Assembly (NCBI RefSeq): GCF_008364795.1
Contig: NZ_VTTM01000006.1
Coordinates: 124,001-188,000, forward strand
Reading direction: 5' to 3'
Length of the DNA: 64,000 nucleotides
DNA from: Azospirillum oryzae
GTDB lineage: Bacteria; Pseudomonadota; Alphaproteobacteria; Azospirillales; Azospirillaceae
The position numbers and the translations under genes were made by a program. The notes beneath the pieces are model-generated. The model had not been told where the DNA came from. It made no database searches and was given only the letters and a program-made list of their open reading frames with translations. Below are positions 50,659 through 59,128 of the stretch, one piece after another. How positions within the stretch are numbered: the stretch's first letter is position 1; each line of letters opens with the position of its first letter.

Positions 50659-52203
50659 TTACATTCGCCGCGGCTCCGGAAACTCCAGCGTCGGCATGTC
50701 CGGCAGCGCCGCCTGTCCGGGCATCACCCCTCCGGCCGTCCCGTCCAGGATGCGGCGGGCCGCTTCGGCGCATTGGCTGCGCAGTTCCGGCACCGCGGTC
50801 ATTTCCCAGAAGGGGGCCTTGGCGACCGGGCCGAAAGCCAGCAGTCTAGGGGAGGGCGTGCCGTCGGCGGCGATGACCGCACCGCTTTCCGTCACGTCCA
50901 GCCCCAGCCGCAATGGGTCCGGCCGGGCGAGCCCGCGGTCCAGCAGCGAACGCACCAGCGGATGGCGGATGCGGGTATAGTCGCAGTTGGTGCCGGTGGC
51001 GTTGATCAGCGCGCCCACATTCAGCAGACGCTCCGCCGTGCCACCGCGCTCGGCAATGCGCAGTTCCAATCCGTCGGCGGTGAGCGCCGCGTCCTTCAGG
51101 CGGCCTTGCAGGATGCTCAATTGGCCTTCAGCACGGGCGGCGGCGATGCGGTCCGCCACCTGCGGCGCCATGCGGTGGCGGTGGACCTCCCAGAAGGGCC
51201 GGGCATGGCGCAGGAAGCGGCGGCGCTCCTCCATCGGCAGATGGGCCCAGATGCGGTGATGGTGCGGCCGCAGCGCGTCGAAGGCCGATCGCCAGTCGTA
51301 GCCCGCCTCGACCGCCCGCCGCGCATCGGCCTTCAAGGCGATCAGCACATCCAGCACCGTGCTCGGCAGCACGTCCGGATGCAGGAAGGTGGTGTAGGGC
51401 CGCGTCTCCTCATGGTGCAGCGGCAGCAGACCGCGGCGCGACACCGCGGTGATCGGCCCGCGATGCCCCTGGTCGAGCAGCGACAGCACCGTGTCCACCA
51501 TGGTCAGGCCGGTGCCGAGGATGGCGACGGCGGCATCTCGGTCGATCCCGCCGATGGCGGCGGCATCCCAGGGGTCGCCGACGAAGCGGTCGGAGGCGAA
51601 AGCCTCGTCGGCGGTCGCGGACGCCAGAGAGGGTGGAGAGGGTGGGAAATTGCCGATACAGAGTGCGACGGCATCGGCGCTGATCCCCCGGCCGTCGCCG
51701 AGCCGCACATGCACCGACGGCCGGCCGCCGGCCGGGCTTTCGGTGCGGACGTCCAGCGCTTCGCCGCGGATCAGATTCAGCCGCGCATGGGCGGGTGCCT
51801 CGGCCTGCGCTTCGGCCAGCACGTCCTGGATATAGGCGCCGTACAACGCGCGGGATACGAAGGCATGGCCGCTGGGCGGCATCGGCTGATCCGGCGTCGG
51901 CCCCTCGGCCCGGCTCCACAGCCAGCGCAGAAAATGGCGCGGATCGTCGGGATAGGCGCTCATGTTGTATGCGCGGACGTTCAGGACATGCGTGCCATTG
52001 GGGGTGGAATAGGCGACGCCGGTGCCCGGCCGGTGTCCGTATTCGATCAGATGGACCACCAGCGGCGCCTGGGCGCCGCGCAGCAGATGGGCCGCCAGCA
52101 GGCTGCCGGTGAATCCGGCGCCGACAATGGCGATCTGGCCGGGCTGGTTGAAGGAGCTTGGCGGGGTGCCGCCGGTGGGGTGGAAGTGAGGCGTTGCAGG
52201 CAT
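50659..52203 (-). CDS. FAD/NAD(P)-binding protein (YdhS-like)
   Basis: A 514-residue flavoprotein of the COG4529 group. The FAD motif is QIAIVGAGFTGSLLAAHLLR near residue 25, a second dinucleotide site is AVAILGTGLTMVDTVLSLLD near residue 227, and the HVLNVRAYNMSAYPDDPRHF segment is diagnostic of this group. Function is not established; members often sit near sulfur or redox genes. It is divergent from the sulfonate ABC operon across a 750-base region. The stop lies 4 bases from the IS3 remnant, but the C terminus looks complete (FPEPRRM). Confidence 0.75.
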   Translation of the reverse strand: MPATPHFHPTGGTPPSSFNQPGQIAIVGAGFTGSLLAAHLLRGAQAPLVVHLIEYGHRPGTGVAYSTPNGTHVLNVRAYNMSAYPDDPRHFLRWLWSRAEGPTPDQPMPPSGHAFVSRALYGAYIQDVLAEAQAEAPAHARLNLIRGEALDVRTESPAGGRPSVHVRLGDGRGISADAVALCIGNFPPSPPSLASATADEAFASDRFVGDPWDAAAIGGIDRDAAVAILGTGLTMVDTVLSLLDQGHRGPITAVSRRGLLPLHHEETRPYTTFLHPDVLPSTVLDVLIALKADARRAVEAGYDWRSAFDALRPHHHRIWAHLPMEERRRFLRHARPFWEVHRHRMAPQVADRIAAARAEGQLSILQGRLKDAALTADGLELRIAERGGTAERLLNVGALINATGTNCDYTRIRHPLVRSLLDRGLARPDPLRLGLDVTESGAVIAADGTPSPRLLAFGPVAKAPFWEMTAVPELRSQCAEAARRILDGTAGGVMPGQAALPDMPTLEFPEPRRM

Positions 52204-52953
52204 CGGTGTCCGTCCTTCCGTGAGTCATTCCGGAAAAAGGCCGGCCGTTGGCGTCTGTTCCCCAGAGTTCGGCCCGTCAGCCTCCGCTCTATGGGTCCCG
52301 TTCGGTAAGGGGATTCGCGTCGGCCGTGTGTCTGCTCGGTCCGCTTCATTCTCTCCTGCATATCACAGGGCCCGGACGCGCACCATCGGCCGAACGGCAA
52401 ACACCATTACCAAAGTAGAATTCATTTTATTTCCACACAGAAGTTTTTTTGTGCATTGACTCATATCCCACTCATCGAGTAGAGAATTGGGGCGAACCCG
52501 CTACCGGAGCCGCCGCGGCAATTTGAATCAGCAGCTTGCGCCGCGTCACCAAACGCTAAAGCGCCACGATCCCGGTCGTGGAATCGTCGAAGGAGTGACC
52601 GGACATGTCCTTGGTCGCATTTCCAGTTTCCATCCCGTCTTCCGTCGTTCCGACCTCACCGACGCTCTGTTGTCGCTGCCGCCGTGCATGAGGCTTCAAG
52701 CCTGAAGGCATGCGTCCGCCCCCTCGCGGCGGAAAACCGCACCTGACTTCGGGCGCCTGAAACCCTATGCGTGGTGCCCCGTGCCTGATGCCGGGCGCAG
52801 CCGATCCTTGTCCATCCGGTCCCCGGATGTGCTGCCGCCATCTGTGGCCTCGCCATTCCCCGGCCCGTCGCCCCGTCCTGGAGGCCATGACGGCGTGCGC
52901 GACTCTCCGCGCCGCACCGGGAGACCTGCACCGATTTTAAAGGTGGTCAGTCC
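52204..52953. promoter_or_regulatory. Divergent region between the FAD protein and the sulfonate operon
   Basis: This 750-base region holds a leader peptide ORF (separate entry) and AT-rich DNA near 52410-52490 with a candidate promoter (TTGACT at 52456, TAGAGA at 52480, 18-base spacing). A hairpin CCACGA-TCCCGG-TCGTGG (52564-52581) precedes the leader ribosome site, and downstream of the leader are short stems such as AGGCTT-CA-AGCCT (52691-52703 area) and GCGG-CGGAAAA-CCGC (52727-52741) that could form alternative structures. No other gene is seen. Confidence 0.45.
52605..52691 (+). CDS. Cysteine-rich leader peptide of the sulfonate operon
   Basis: An ATG at 52605 with GAAGGAG 9 bases upstream opens a 28-codon frame ending in a TGA at 52689. 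The peptide begins MSLVAFPVSIPSSVVPTSPT and ends LCCRCRRA, with three cysteines among the last seven residues. It lies 263 bases before the first gene of a sulfonate/sulfate-ester uptake operon. Clustered cysteine codons before sulfur genes are a known sign of cysteine-responsive attenuation, where low charged cysteine tRNA stalls the ribosome. The role here is inferred from position, ribosome site and composition. Confidence 0.72.
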   Translation: MSLVAFPVSIPSSVVPTSPTLCCRCRRA

Positions 52954-54036
52954 ATGAAACCATTCGCAAAACGGATCTCCCGCGCGCTCCTGGCAGCGGC
53001 CGCCGTCCTGGCGGTCGCCGGAAGCGCCGTCGCCGAGCCGGTCACCATCCGCTTCGGCTTCGCCCAGGTCGGAGTGGGCAACCGCCAGTTCGGCAGCGGC
53101 AACACCGCGGCAATCCTGCATTCCAGGGATATCCTGGCCGAAGAGTTCAGGAACGATCCCGACGTCAAACTCGACTGGTCCTTCTTCAAGGGCGCCGGCC
53201 CCGCAGTGAACGAGGCGATCGCCAACGGCCAGCTCGACTTCGCCCTGCAGGGCGACCTGCCGTCGCTGGTCGGCCGTTCCAACGGGCTGAAGACCAGGAT
53301 CCTGGCGGCCAGCGGCCTGCGCTCGAACCTCTATCTGGCGGTAACGCCGAAATCGGGCATCCAGTCGATCGCCGATCTGAAAGGCCGCAAGGTGGCGCAG
53401 TTCCGCGGCACCAACCTGCAATTGGCGACCGACAAGCTGCTGGCCGCCCACGGCCTGACCGAACGCGACATCAAATTCATCAACATGGACTTCGCCACTG
53501 CCACGGCGGCGCTCGCCACCGGCGACATCGACGCGGCGTTCGGGCAGGCCGACTATCTGGCGCTCGACGGCCAAGGCGTCGCCAGGGTCGTCTACAGCAC
53601 CCGCGGCGACGATCCGGCCTTCACCCGCCATTCGCACCTGTTGGTGACGGAGGCGTTCGAGAAGGCCCATCCCGACGTCACCTATCGCGTGGTGAAGGCG
53701 CTGGTGAAGGCCGCGGCGTGGGCTTCGGACGAGGCCAACCGCGAGGCGGTCTTCGAGGAATGGGCCAAGTCGGGCATTCCGGCCGAGACCTTCCGCGCCG
53801 ATTTCGACGGGCAGGCGCTGGGCTACCGCAACAGCCCGCTGATCGACGATTTCCTCGTCGCTGCCTACCAAGATCAGGCGGAGCGGGCCAAGGGGTACCG
53901 GCTGGTGCGCGGCGACGTGCGGATCGACGGCTGGTTCGAGCCCGCCTATGTCGACCGCGCCGTGGCCGAACTGGGGCTGGCCGGCACCTGGAAACGCTAC
54001 GACGCCAACGGGCATCAGCAGACGGCGGCGAAGTGA
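52954..54036 (+). CDS. Sulfonate/sulfate-ester ABC transporter substrate-binding protein
   Basis: A 360-residue periplasmic protein of the SsuA/TauA class. A signal peptide covers about residues 1-28 (RALLAAAAVLAVAGSAVA). The mature part opens VTIRFGFAQVGVGNRQFGSG, with FALQGDLPSLVGRSNGLKTR and VAQFRGTNLQLATDKLLAAH typical of aliphatic sulfonate binding proteins. It begins the operon that ends with a TauD/AtsK-like dioxygenase. AAGGTGG lies 8 bases before the ATG. The precise ligand (taurine, alkanesulfonate or alkyl sulfate ester) cannot be told. Confidence 0.87.
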   Translation: MKPFAKRISRALLAAAAVLAVAGSAVAEPVTIRFGFAQVGVGNRQFGSGNTAAILHSRDILAEEFRNDPDVKLDWSFFKGAGPAVNEAIANGQLDFALQGDLPSLVGRSNGLKTRILAASGLRSNLYLAVTPKSGIQSIADLKGRKVAQFRGTNLQLATDKLLAAHGLTERDIKFINMDFATATAALATGDIDAAFGQADYLALDGQGVARVVYSTRGDDPAFTRHSHLLVTEAFEKAHPDVTYRVVKALVKAAAWASDEANREAVFEEWAKSGIPAETFRADFDGQALGYRNSPLIDDFLVAAYQDQAERAKGYRLVRGDVRIDGWFEPAYVDRAVAELGLAGTWKRYDANGHQQTAAK

Positions 54037-54064
54037 CGCCCCGCCGATCGAAGGAGTTCGCCGC

Positions 54065-54946
54065 ATGACGAACCTCGAACTGAGCCGTGCCGCCCATGAA
54101 TCCGCTCTGATCGCCGGCAACGGGCGGCTGGATTTTCCGGTAGAGACCGACCCGAAGCCGATCGGTGCCTTGCTGCGTCCCGCGTTGCGCCCGGCGTTGT
54201 GCGTCGTGGAAGCGCTTGCCTTCCCGCTGGCCCTGTTCGGGCTGTGGACGCTGTCGTCACGGCTGGGCTGGCTGCCGGTCCAGATCCTGCCGACGCCGGA
54301 ACAGGTGGCCGCCACCCTGGCCGATCTCGCCGGCAGTGGCGACCTGTGGTTCCACACCAGCATCAGCCTGCTGCGCGTGGTGCAGGGTTTCGCGCTCGGC
54401 GGCACGGCGGGGCTTCTGCTGGGCATCGCCATGGGGCTGTCGCCCCGGGTCCGCCGGACCGTCGAACCACTCTTCACCGCACTGGCCCAGGTGCCGCCGC
54501 TCGGCTGGATTCCCGTGCTGATGCTGCTGGTCGGCATCGACGAGGGGTTGAAGCTGCTGATCATCGCCAAGGCGGCGCTCGTCCCGGTGGCGCTGAACAC
54601 CCAGAAGGGCATCCGCAACGTTCCCGACAGCCTGCGCGAGGTCGGGGCGGTCCTGGCCTTCGGCCGATGGGCGACGCTGACGCGCATCGTCCTGCCGGCG
54701 GCGGTGCCGTCGGTCTTTACCGGCGTGCGCTACGGCTTGACCAGCGCGTGGCTGGCGCTGGTGGCGGTGGAGCTGCTCGCCTCGTCGGAGGGGCTGGGAT
54801 ACCTGATGGTGTGGGGCCGCCAGCTGTTCCAGCTGGACATGGTGATCGCCGCGATGCTGGTGGTCGGGCTGGTCGGCTTCGCGCTGGACTGGACGCTCTC
54901 GCGGGTGGAACGCCGCCTGCAACGGTGGGAGCTCGCCGGATCATGA
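54065..54946 (+). CDS. Sulfonate ABC transporter permease (first)
   Basis: A 293-residue inner-membrane permease with six likely membrane segments from residue 45 on (CVVEALAFPLALFGLWTLSS, GFALGGTAGLLLGIAMGLSP, LIIAKAALVPVALNTQKGIR), and the EAA loop REVGAVLAFGRWATLTRIVL. It belongs to the SsuC/TauC family. The ATG at 54065 follows AAGGAGTTCGCCGC. Its stop overlaps the start of the second permease gene as ATGA, so the two subunits are made together and may form a heterodimer. Confidence 0.88.
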   Translation: MTNLELSRAAHESALIAGNGRLDFPVETDPKPIGALLRPALRPALCVVEALAFPLALFGLWTLSSRLGWLPVQILPTPEQVAATLADLAGSGDLWFHTSISLLRVVQGFALGGTAGLLLGIAMGLSPRVRRTVEPLFTALAQVPPLGWIPVLMLLVGIDEGLKLLIIAKAALVPVALNTQKGIRNVPDSLREVGAVLAFGRWATLTRIVLPAAVPSVFTGVRYGLTSAWLALVAVELLASSEGLGYLMVWGRQLFQLDMVIAAMLVVGLVGFALDWTLSRVERRLQRWELAGS

Positions 54947-55752
54947 GCACGCCCGACCTCGCAATCGCTCCGTCTTCCCGCCGCCTCCCAGCCCGTCTGT
55001 TTCATCCCCGTCGCCTTCAGGGTCTGGCCCCGGTACTGGCCCTGCTGGCGGGATGGGAGATTGCCAGCCGCAGCGGCCTGCTCGACCCGAAGCTTCTCCC
55101 CTCCCTGCTGACCGTCGCCGGGCGTGCCGGGCGGGAGTTGGCCGAGGGACGGCTCGCAGTCGACGTCGCGGCCAGCCTCGCCCGCGACATCGCCGGCTTC
55201 GGCATCGGCAGCCTCGCCGGAATCGTTGTCGGACTGGCACTCGGCCTGTCGCGAGCGGCCGGCAGGCTGATCGGTCCCAGCTTCAACGCCGTCAAGCAGA
55301 TCGCGATCTTCGCCTGGATCCCGCTGATCTCGGTGTGGTTCGGGGTGGGAGAGGAGGCGAAGATCGCTTTCATCGCGCTCGCCGCCTTCACTCCCGTCGC
55401 CGTCAACACATGGGAGGGCGCCTGCGCCGCACCGTGCAAGCTGATGGAGGTCGCCCGGGTGCTGGAGTTCGGCCGCTGGCGCAGCCTGCGGCTGGTGATC
55501 CTGCCGGCGGCGCTGCCCGCCATCTTCGCCGGACTGCATCTGGGGCTGATCAACGCCTGGCTCGCCACGGTGGGGGCCGAATACTTCATGACCGTCGGCC
55601 CCGGCATCGGCGGGCTGATGACCGAGGGGCGCGAGCATTTCCACATGGACCTCGTCCTGCTCGGCGTCCTGCTGCTGGGGCTGATCGGCCTCGCCCTCAA
55701 CACCCTCGCTGCCCGGCTGGAGGCACGCGCCCTGCGCTGGCGCCACCGCTGA
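54943..55752 (+). CDS. Sulfonate ABC transporter permease (second)
   Basis: A 269-residue permease of the same family as its neighbour, from which it differs in sequence: GLAPVLALLAGWEIASRSGL, GSLAGIVVGLALGLSRAAGR, IFAWIPLISVWFGVGEEAKI and the EAA loop MEVARVLEFGRWRSLRLVIL. Two permease genes side by side are unusual for SsuABC, which normally uses one permease as a homodimer; here a heterodimer is likely. The ATG at 54943 overlaps the preceding TGA. Its stop lies 22 bases before the ATPase gene. Confidence 0.87.
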   Translation: MSTPDLAIAPSSRRLPARLFHPRRLQGLAPVLALLAGWEIASRSGLLDPKLLPSLLTVAGRAGRELAEGRLAVDVAASLARDIAGFGIGSLAGIVVGLALGLSRAAGRLIGPSFNAVKQIAIFAWIPLISVWFGVGEEAKIAFIALAAFTPVAVNTWEGACAAPCKLMEVARVLEFGRWRSLRLVILPAALPAIFAGLHLGLINAWLATVGAEYFMTVGPGIGGLMTEGREHFHMDLVLLGVLLLGLIGLALNTLAARLEARALRWRHR

Positions 55753-55774
55753 GCCTGAAAGGAGAATTCCCACC

Positions 55775-56638
55775 ATGGCCGACACCATCCATCCGATCCA
55801 TCATCCCGCCCATCAGGCCGCGGCGCGCGGCGCGCTGGAGATCCGCGGGCTGACAAAGCGCTACCGCGTGTCGGGCACGCCCTTCACCGCCTTGCAGGAC
55901 ATCGGCCTGTCGGTGGCGCCGGGCGAGTTCGTCTCCATCGTCGGCGCGTCCGGCTGCGGCAAGTCGACCCTGCTGCGGCTGATCGTCGGGCTGGAGCGGC
56001 AGTTCGACGGCGAGATTCTGCTGGACGGTCGCCCGGTCGCCGGCCCCGGCCTGGACCGCGCCATCGTCTTCCAGGAGCACCGCCTGTTTCCCTGGCTGAC
56101 GGCAGAGGAGAATGTGGCGCTCGGCCTGCTGAAATCGCACCATCCCGCGGCGGACAAGCGCAGGCTGGTGCGGGAGCATCTGGAACTGGTCGGGCTCGGC
56201 GCCTTCGCCAAGGCCTATCCGTCGCAGTTGTCCGGCGGCATGTCGCAGCGGGTCGCCATCGCCCGCGCCCTGGTCGCCCGCCCGCGCATCCTGCTGCTGG
56301 ACGAACCCTTCGGCGCGCTGGACGCACTGACCCGCAGCCATCTGCAGGCCGAACTTCTGCGCATCGTCCGGGCCGAAGGCATCACCGCCATCCTCGTCAC
56401 CCACGACGTGGAGGAGGCGCTCTATCTGGGCGACCGCGTGGTGGTGATGCACCCGCGCCCCGGCCGGATCGCCGGCATCATCCCGGCCGGTCGCCTGCCC
56501 CTGGCGGAGGACGGCGGCGCTCCCGGCCCCGGCTTCGGACATGACCGTGCCGACCCGGCCTTCATCCGCCTGCGCGAAGCCGTGCTGGCCGAACTCGGCG
56601 CCGGCCATGCCCAACCGCCCGCCCGGCGTGCCGCCTGA
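55775..56638 (+). CDS. Sulfonate ABC transporter ATP-binding protein
   Basis: A 287-residue ABC ATPase of the SsuB/TauB class with all motifs intact: Walker [22 protein letters not shown] loop IVFQEHRLFPWL, signature SQLSGGMSQRVAIARAL, Walker B LLLDEPFGALDA and H loop ILVTHDVEEAL. It energises the two permeases encoded upstream. A histidine-rich start (TIHPIHHPAHQ) is of unknown significance. The final 40 residues are a low-complexity Gly/Ala/Pro-rich tail. It is 59 bases before the dioxygenase gene. Confidence 0.92.
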   Translation: MADTIHPIHHPAHQAAARGALEIRGLTKRYRVSGTPFTALQDIGLSVAPGEFVSIVGASGCGKSTLLRLIVGLERQFDGEILLDGRPVAGPGLDRAIVFQEHRLFPWLTAEENVALGLLKSHHPAADKRRLVREHLELVGLGAFAKAYPSQLSGGMSQRVAIARALVARPRILLLDEPFGALDALTRSHLQAELLRIVRAEGITAILVTHDVEEALYLGDRVVVMHPRPGRIAGIIPAGRLPLAEDGGAPGPGFGHDRADPAFIRLREAVLAELGAGHAQPPARRAA

Positions 56639-56697
56639 CCCCGCTTCTTTCCATTCCCTTTCCAAATCCCATACCCAACGATAAGGACCTCCCGATC

Positions 56698-57639
56698 ATG
56701 ACGACCCTGACCGACGGCATCGATACCCGTTCCGATTCCACGCTGGCCGGCTTCGGCCTCGACATCCGCCCGATCGGCGGACGCATCGGGGCGGAAGTGC
56801 AAGGCTTCCGCCTGTCCGGCGACCTGCAGCCCGCCACCATCCGCGCCATCCGGCAGGCGCTGACCGCACACAAAGTCCTCTTCTTCCGCGGCCAGACCCA
56901 TCTCGACGAAGTGGAACAGGAGGCCTTCGGCCGGCTGTTCGGCGATCTGGTTTCCCACCCGACGGTGCCGTCGCTGGCGGGAACGGAGCATGTGCTGGAC
57001 GTCGACGGCAGCCGCGGCGAGCGCGCCAGTTCCTGGCATGCCGACGTCACCTTCGTACCGGATTATCCGTCGATCTCGATCCTGCGCAGCGTCGTGGCGC
57101 CCGAGCGCGGCGGCGACACCATGTGGGCCGACAACGTGTCCGCCTACGACGAGTTGCCGGAACCGCTGCGCGAGCTGGCGGAGAAGCTGTGGGTGGTGCA
57201 TTCCAACGTCTACGACTATGTCGGCGACCGCCAGAACCGGTCGGAACAGGCGCTGCACCGCTACCAGACCGTCTTCACCTCCACCCGCTACGAGACGGAG
57301 CATCCGCTGGTCCATGTCCATGCCGAAAGCGGGGTGAAGGCCCTGATCCTCGGCCATTTCAGCCAGAAGATCGTCGGCCTGACCAGCACCGACTCCCGCC
57401 TGCTGCTCGACCTGTTCCAGAGCCATGCCACCCGCCCGGAGAATGTCGTGCGCTGGCGCTGGAGCCCGGGCGACGTGGCGATCTGGGACAACCGCACCAC
57501 CCAGCACCGCGCCGTCGACGATTACGGCGACCAGCCCCGCGTCGTTCGCCGGGTGACGGTCGCCGGCGTTGCGCCGGTGGCGGTCGACGGGCGCCGCAGC
57601 TTCTCCCGCTCGATCGTTCGCGCCAGCGCCGCGGCCTGA
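56698..57639 (+). CDS. TauD/AtsK-like alpha-ketoglutarate-dependent dioxygenase
   Basis: A 313-residue non-heme iron enzyme. The metal triad is visible as H114-x-D116 (SSWHADVTF) and H270 (TTQHRAV), with the 2-oxoglutarate-binding arginines in PRVVRRVTVAG (281-285). Length and sequence resemble alkyl sulfatase AtsK and taurine dioxygenase TauD; the GERASSWHADVTFVPDYPSI segment favours the AtsK-type. It releases sulfite or sulfate plus an aldehyde from the imported compound. It ends the operon. Aldehyde products could in principle feed the tungsten enzyme, but that link is speculative. Confidence 0.88.
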   Translation: MTTLTDGIDTRSDSTLAGFGLDIRPIGGRIGAEVQGFRLSGDLQPATIRAIRQALTAHKVLFFRGQTHLDEVEQEAFGRLFGDLVSHPTVPSLAGTEHVLDVDGSRGERASSWHADVTFVPDYPSISILRSVVAPERGGDTMWADNVSAYDELPEPLRELAEKLWVVHSNVYDYVGDRQNRSEQALHRYQTVFTSTRYETEHPLVHVHAESGVKALILGHFSQKIVGLTSTDSRLLLDLFQSHATRPENVVRWRWSPGDVAIWDNRTTQHRAVDDYGDQPRVVRRVTVAGVAPVAVDGRRSFSRSIVRASAAA

Positions 57640-57818
57640 GGCGGACAGGGGGCGAGGCGGGGCGGATTTTCCCATCCCGCACCGCCCCCGTATCATCGCG
57701 GTCGCCAATCCGGCGCCGATGCAGCACATGCGATGGGGCGTTCCCGTCGAGGCGCGCCTCGTCCCATGACCCGCTCCCGCCATGACGCGGCCGCTGGACG
57801 AAACCCAATGTCCCGATC

Positions 57819-58403
57819 TTACGTGTCGGAGCCTGCGGACGGCCCAAGGCCGTGGGGAGCGGGGACCATCGACACGATGCGGGTGAACAGCGAGCGGAAC
57901 TCCCCGGTCGGGCCGGACCAGGGATCCTTGTTGGCTTCAAATGCGGCGTCGATGTTGGCCCATTCCCCCTCGCTCAACCCCTTGCGGGCCAGCGGCAGAA
58001 GCTCGCGCTCCTCCAGTGCGACATGGCTCCAGCTGTTGGCGATATAGGCGCGGGCCGTCGCCTCGAACGTCCGGAAGCCTTCCGGTCCCTCCTCCCGATA
58101 GCGGCGCAGCGTGTCGCGCAGTTCCGCGATGTGCCGGTTGCCCTCGGCATGGTCGTGCTGGAGCTTGTCGATCAATGCACCCGCCTGCGGGAGGCGCGCT
58201 CGCAGGGCCACGAACAGGACCTCGTCCTCCTTGGGGTGATGCAGCTTGTCGGGGACCTCGGTGATGTATTCGATCATCGCCTCCAGCAGGGTGAAGTCAG
58301 GCTTCAACCGGCCGTCGCGCACCTCGTCGAGGATGAAGCCGAACGCCTGGAGCACGGCGCCCAGCGCGCGGTGTTCGGCGTGGATGATGTCGATCGCTTT
58401 CAT
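57819..58403 (-). CDS. Hemerythrin/HHE domain protein
   Basis: A 194-residue protein with an HHE-type four-helix diiron domain: IIHAEHRALG (H8 and H11 region), HHPKEDEVLF, KLQHDHAEGNRHI and SHVALEERELLP. Such domains bind oxygen or NO, or protect iron-sulfur proteins. The last 30 residues are unstructured. It lies 17 bases after livF on the same strand and is probably cotranscribed with the Liv operon. The region to its right on the + strand (57640-57818) contains no gene and separates two convergent units. Confidence 0.8.
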   Translation of the reverse strand: MKAIDIIHAEHRALGAVLQAFGFILDEVRDGRLKPDFTLLEAMIEYITEVPDKLHHPKEDEVLFVALRARLPQAGALIDKLQHDHAEGNRHIAELRDTLRRYREEGPEGFRTFEATARAYIANSWSHVALEERELLPLARKGLSEGEWANIDAAFEANKDPWSGPTGEFRSLFTRIVSMVPAPHGLGPSAGSDT

Positions 58404-58420
58404 GACGGTCTTCCTGTCGA

Positions 58421-59128
58421 TCAGTGCGCCACGACGCCGAGCCAGCCGTCCAGCAGCGCGCGGTCGTTGAGCAGGGTTTCGCTGTCGCCGCGATAGACGG
58501 CCTTGCCGCGTTCCAGCACAAGCGCCTGACGGGTCAGCGGCAGGATCTGACGGGCATGCTGCTCGACCAGGATGATCGCCATGCCGCTGTCTTCGGTCAG
58601 GCGCTGGATGATCGTCATCAATTCCTGCACGATCAGCGGCGCCAGCCCCTCCATCGGTTCGTCCAGCAGCAGAAGCCTGGGGTTCAGCATCAGCGCGCGG
58701 CCCATCGCCAGCATCTGTTGCTCGCCGCCCGACAACTGGTTGCCCATGTTGCCGCGGCGCTCCTTCAGGCGGGGGAACATCTCGTAGACCCGCTGCAGGG
58801 TCCAGGGGCCGCGTGTCGCCACCACGGTCAGGTTCTCCTCCACCGTCAGGGAGGGAAAGATGTCGCGTTCCTGCGGCACCCAGCCGAGCCCGGAATGGGC
58901 GCGGGCGTGGGCCGGCACCCGGGTCAGATCGCGGCCGGCGAAGCGGATCGCTCCGGATCGGTGCCGGGCCGCCCCCATCAGGGTGGAGAACAGCGTCGTC
59001 TTGCCCATGCCGTTGCGGCCGAGCAGGGATAGGCTGTCGCCTTCCCCCAGCGTCAGGGAGATGTCCTCCAGCACCACGGCGTCGCCATAGCCGGCCCAGA
59101 CGTTCTCCAGCGTCAGAAGCTCAGGCAC
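58421..59128 (-). CDS. livF: Branched-chain/aromatic acid ABC transporter ATP-binding protein
   Basis: A 235-residue LivF-class ATPase: Walker A LSLLGRNGMGKTTLFSTLMG, signature NQLSGGEQQMLAMGRALMLN, Walker B LLLDEPMEGLAP, H loop IILVEQHARQIL. With LivG it powers the LivHM permease pair. The gene overlaps livG by 8 bases. The substrate is probably an aromatic acid, considering the adjacent isomerase and monooxygenase genes, though a branched-chain amino acid cannot be excluded. Confidence 0.9.
   Translation of the reverse strand: MPELLTLENVWAGYGDAVVLEDISLTLGEGDSLSLLGRNGMGKTTLFSTLMGAARHRSGAIRFAGRDLTRVPAHARAHSGLGWVPQERDIFPSLTVEENLTVVATRGPWTLQRVYEMFPRLKERRGNMGNQLSGGEQQMLAMGRALMLNPRLLLLDEPMEGLAPLIVQELMTIIQRLTEDSGMAIILVEQHARQILPLTRQALVLERGKAVYRGDSETLLNDRALLDGWLGVVAH

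Noticed and set aside
52765..54687. 640-codon - strand frame across the sulfonate genes
   Set aside because: It is opposite the binding-protein and permease genes, which have a signal peptide, membrane segments and ribosome sites; the frame has none.
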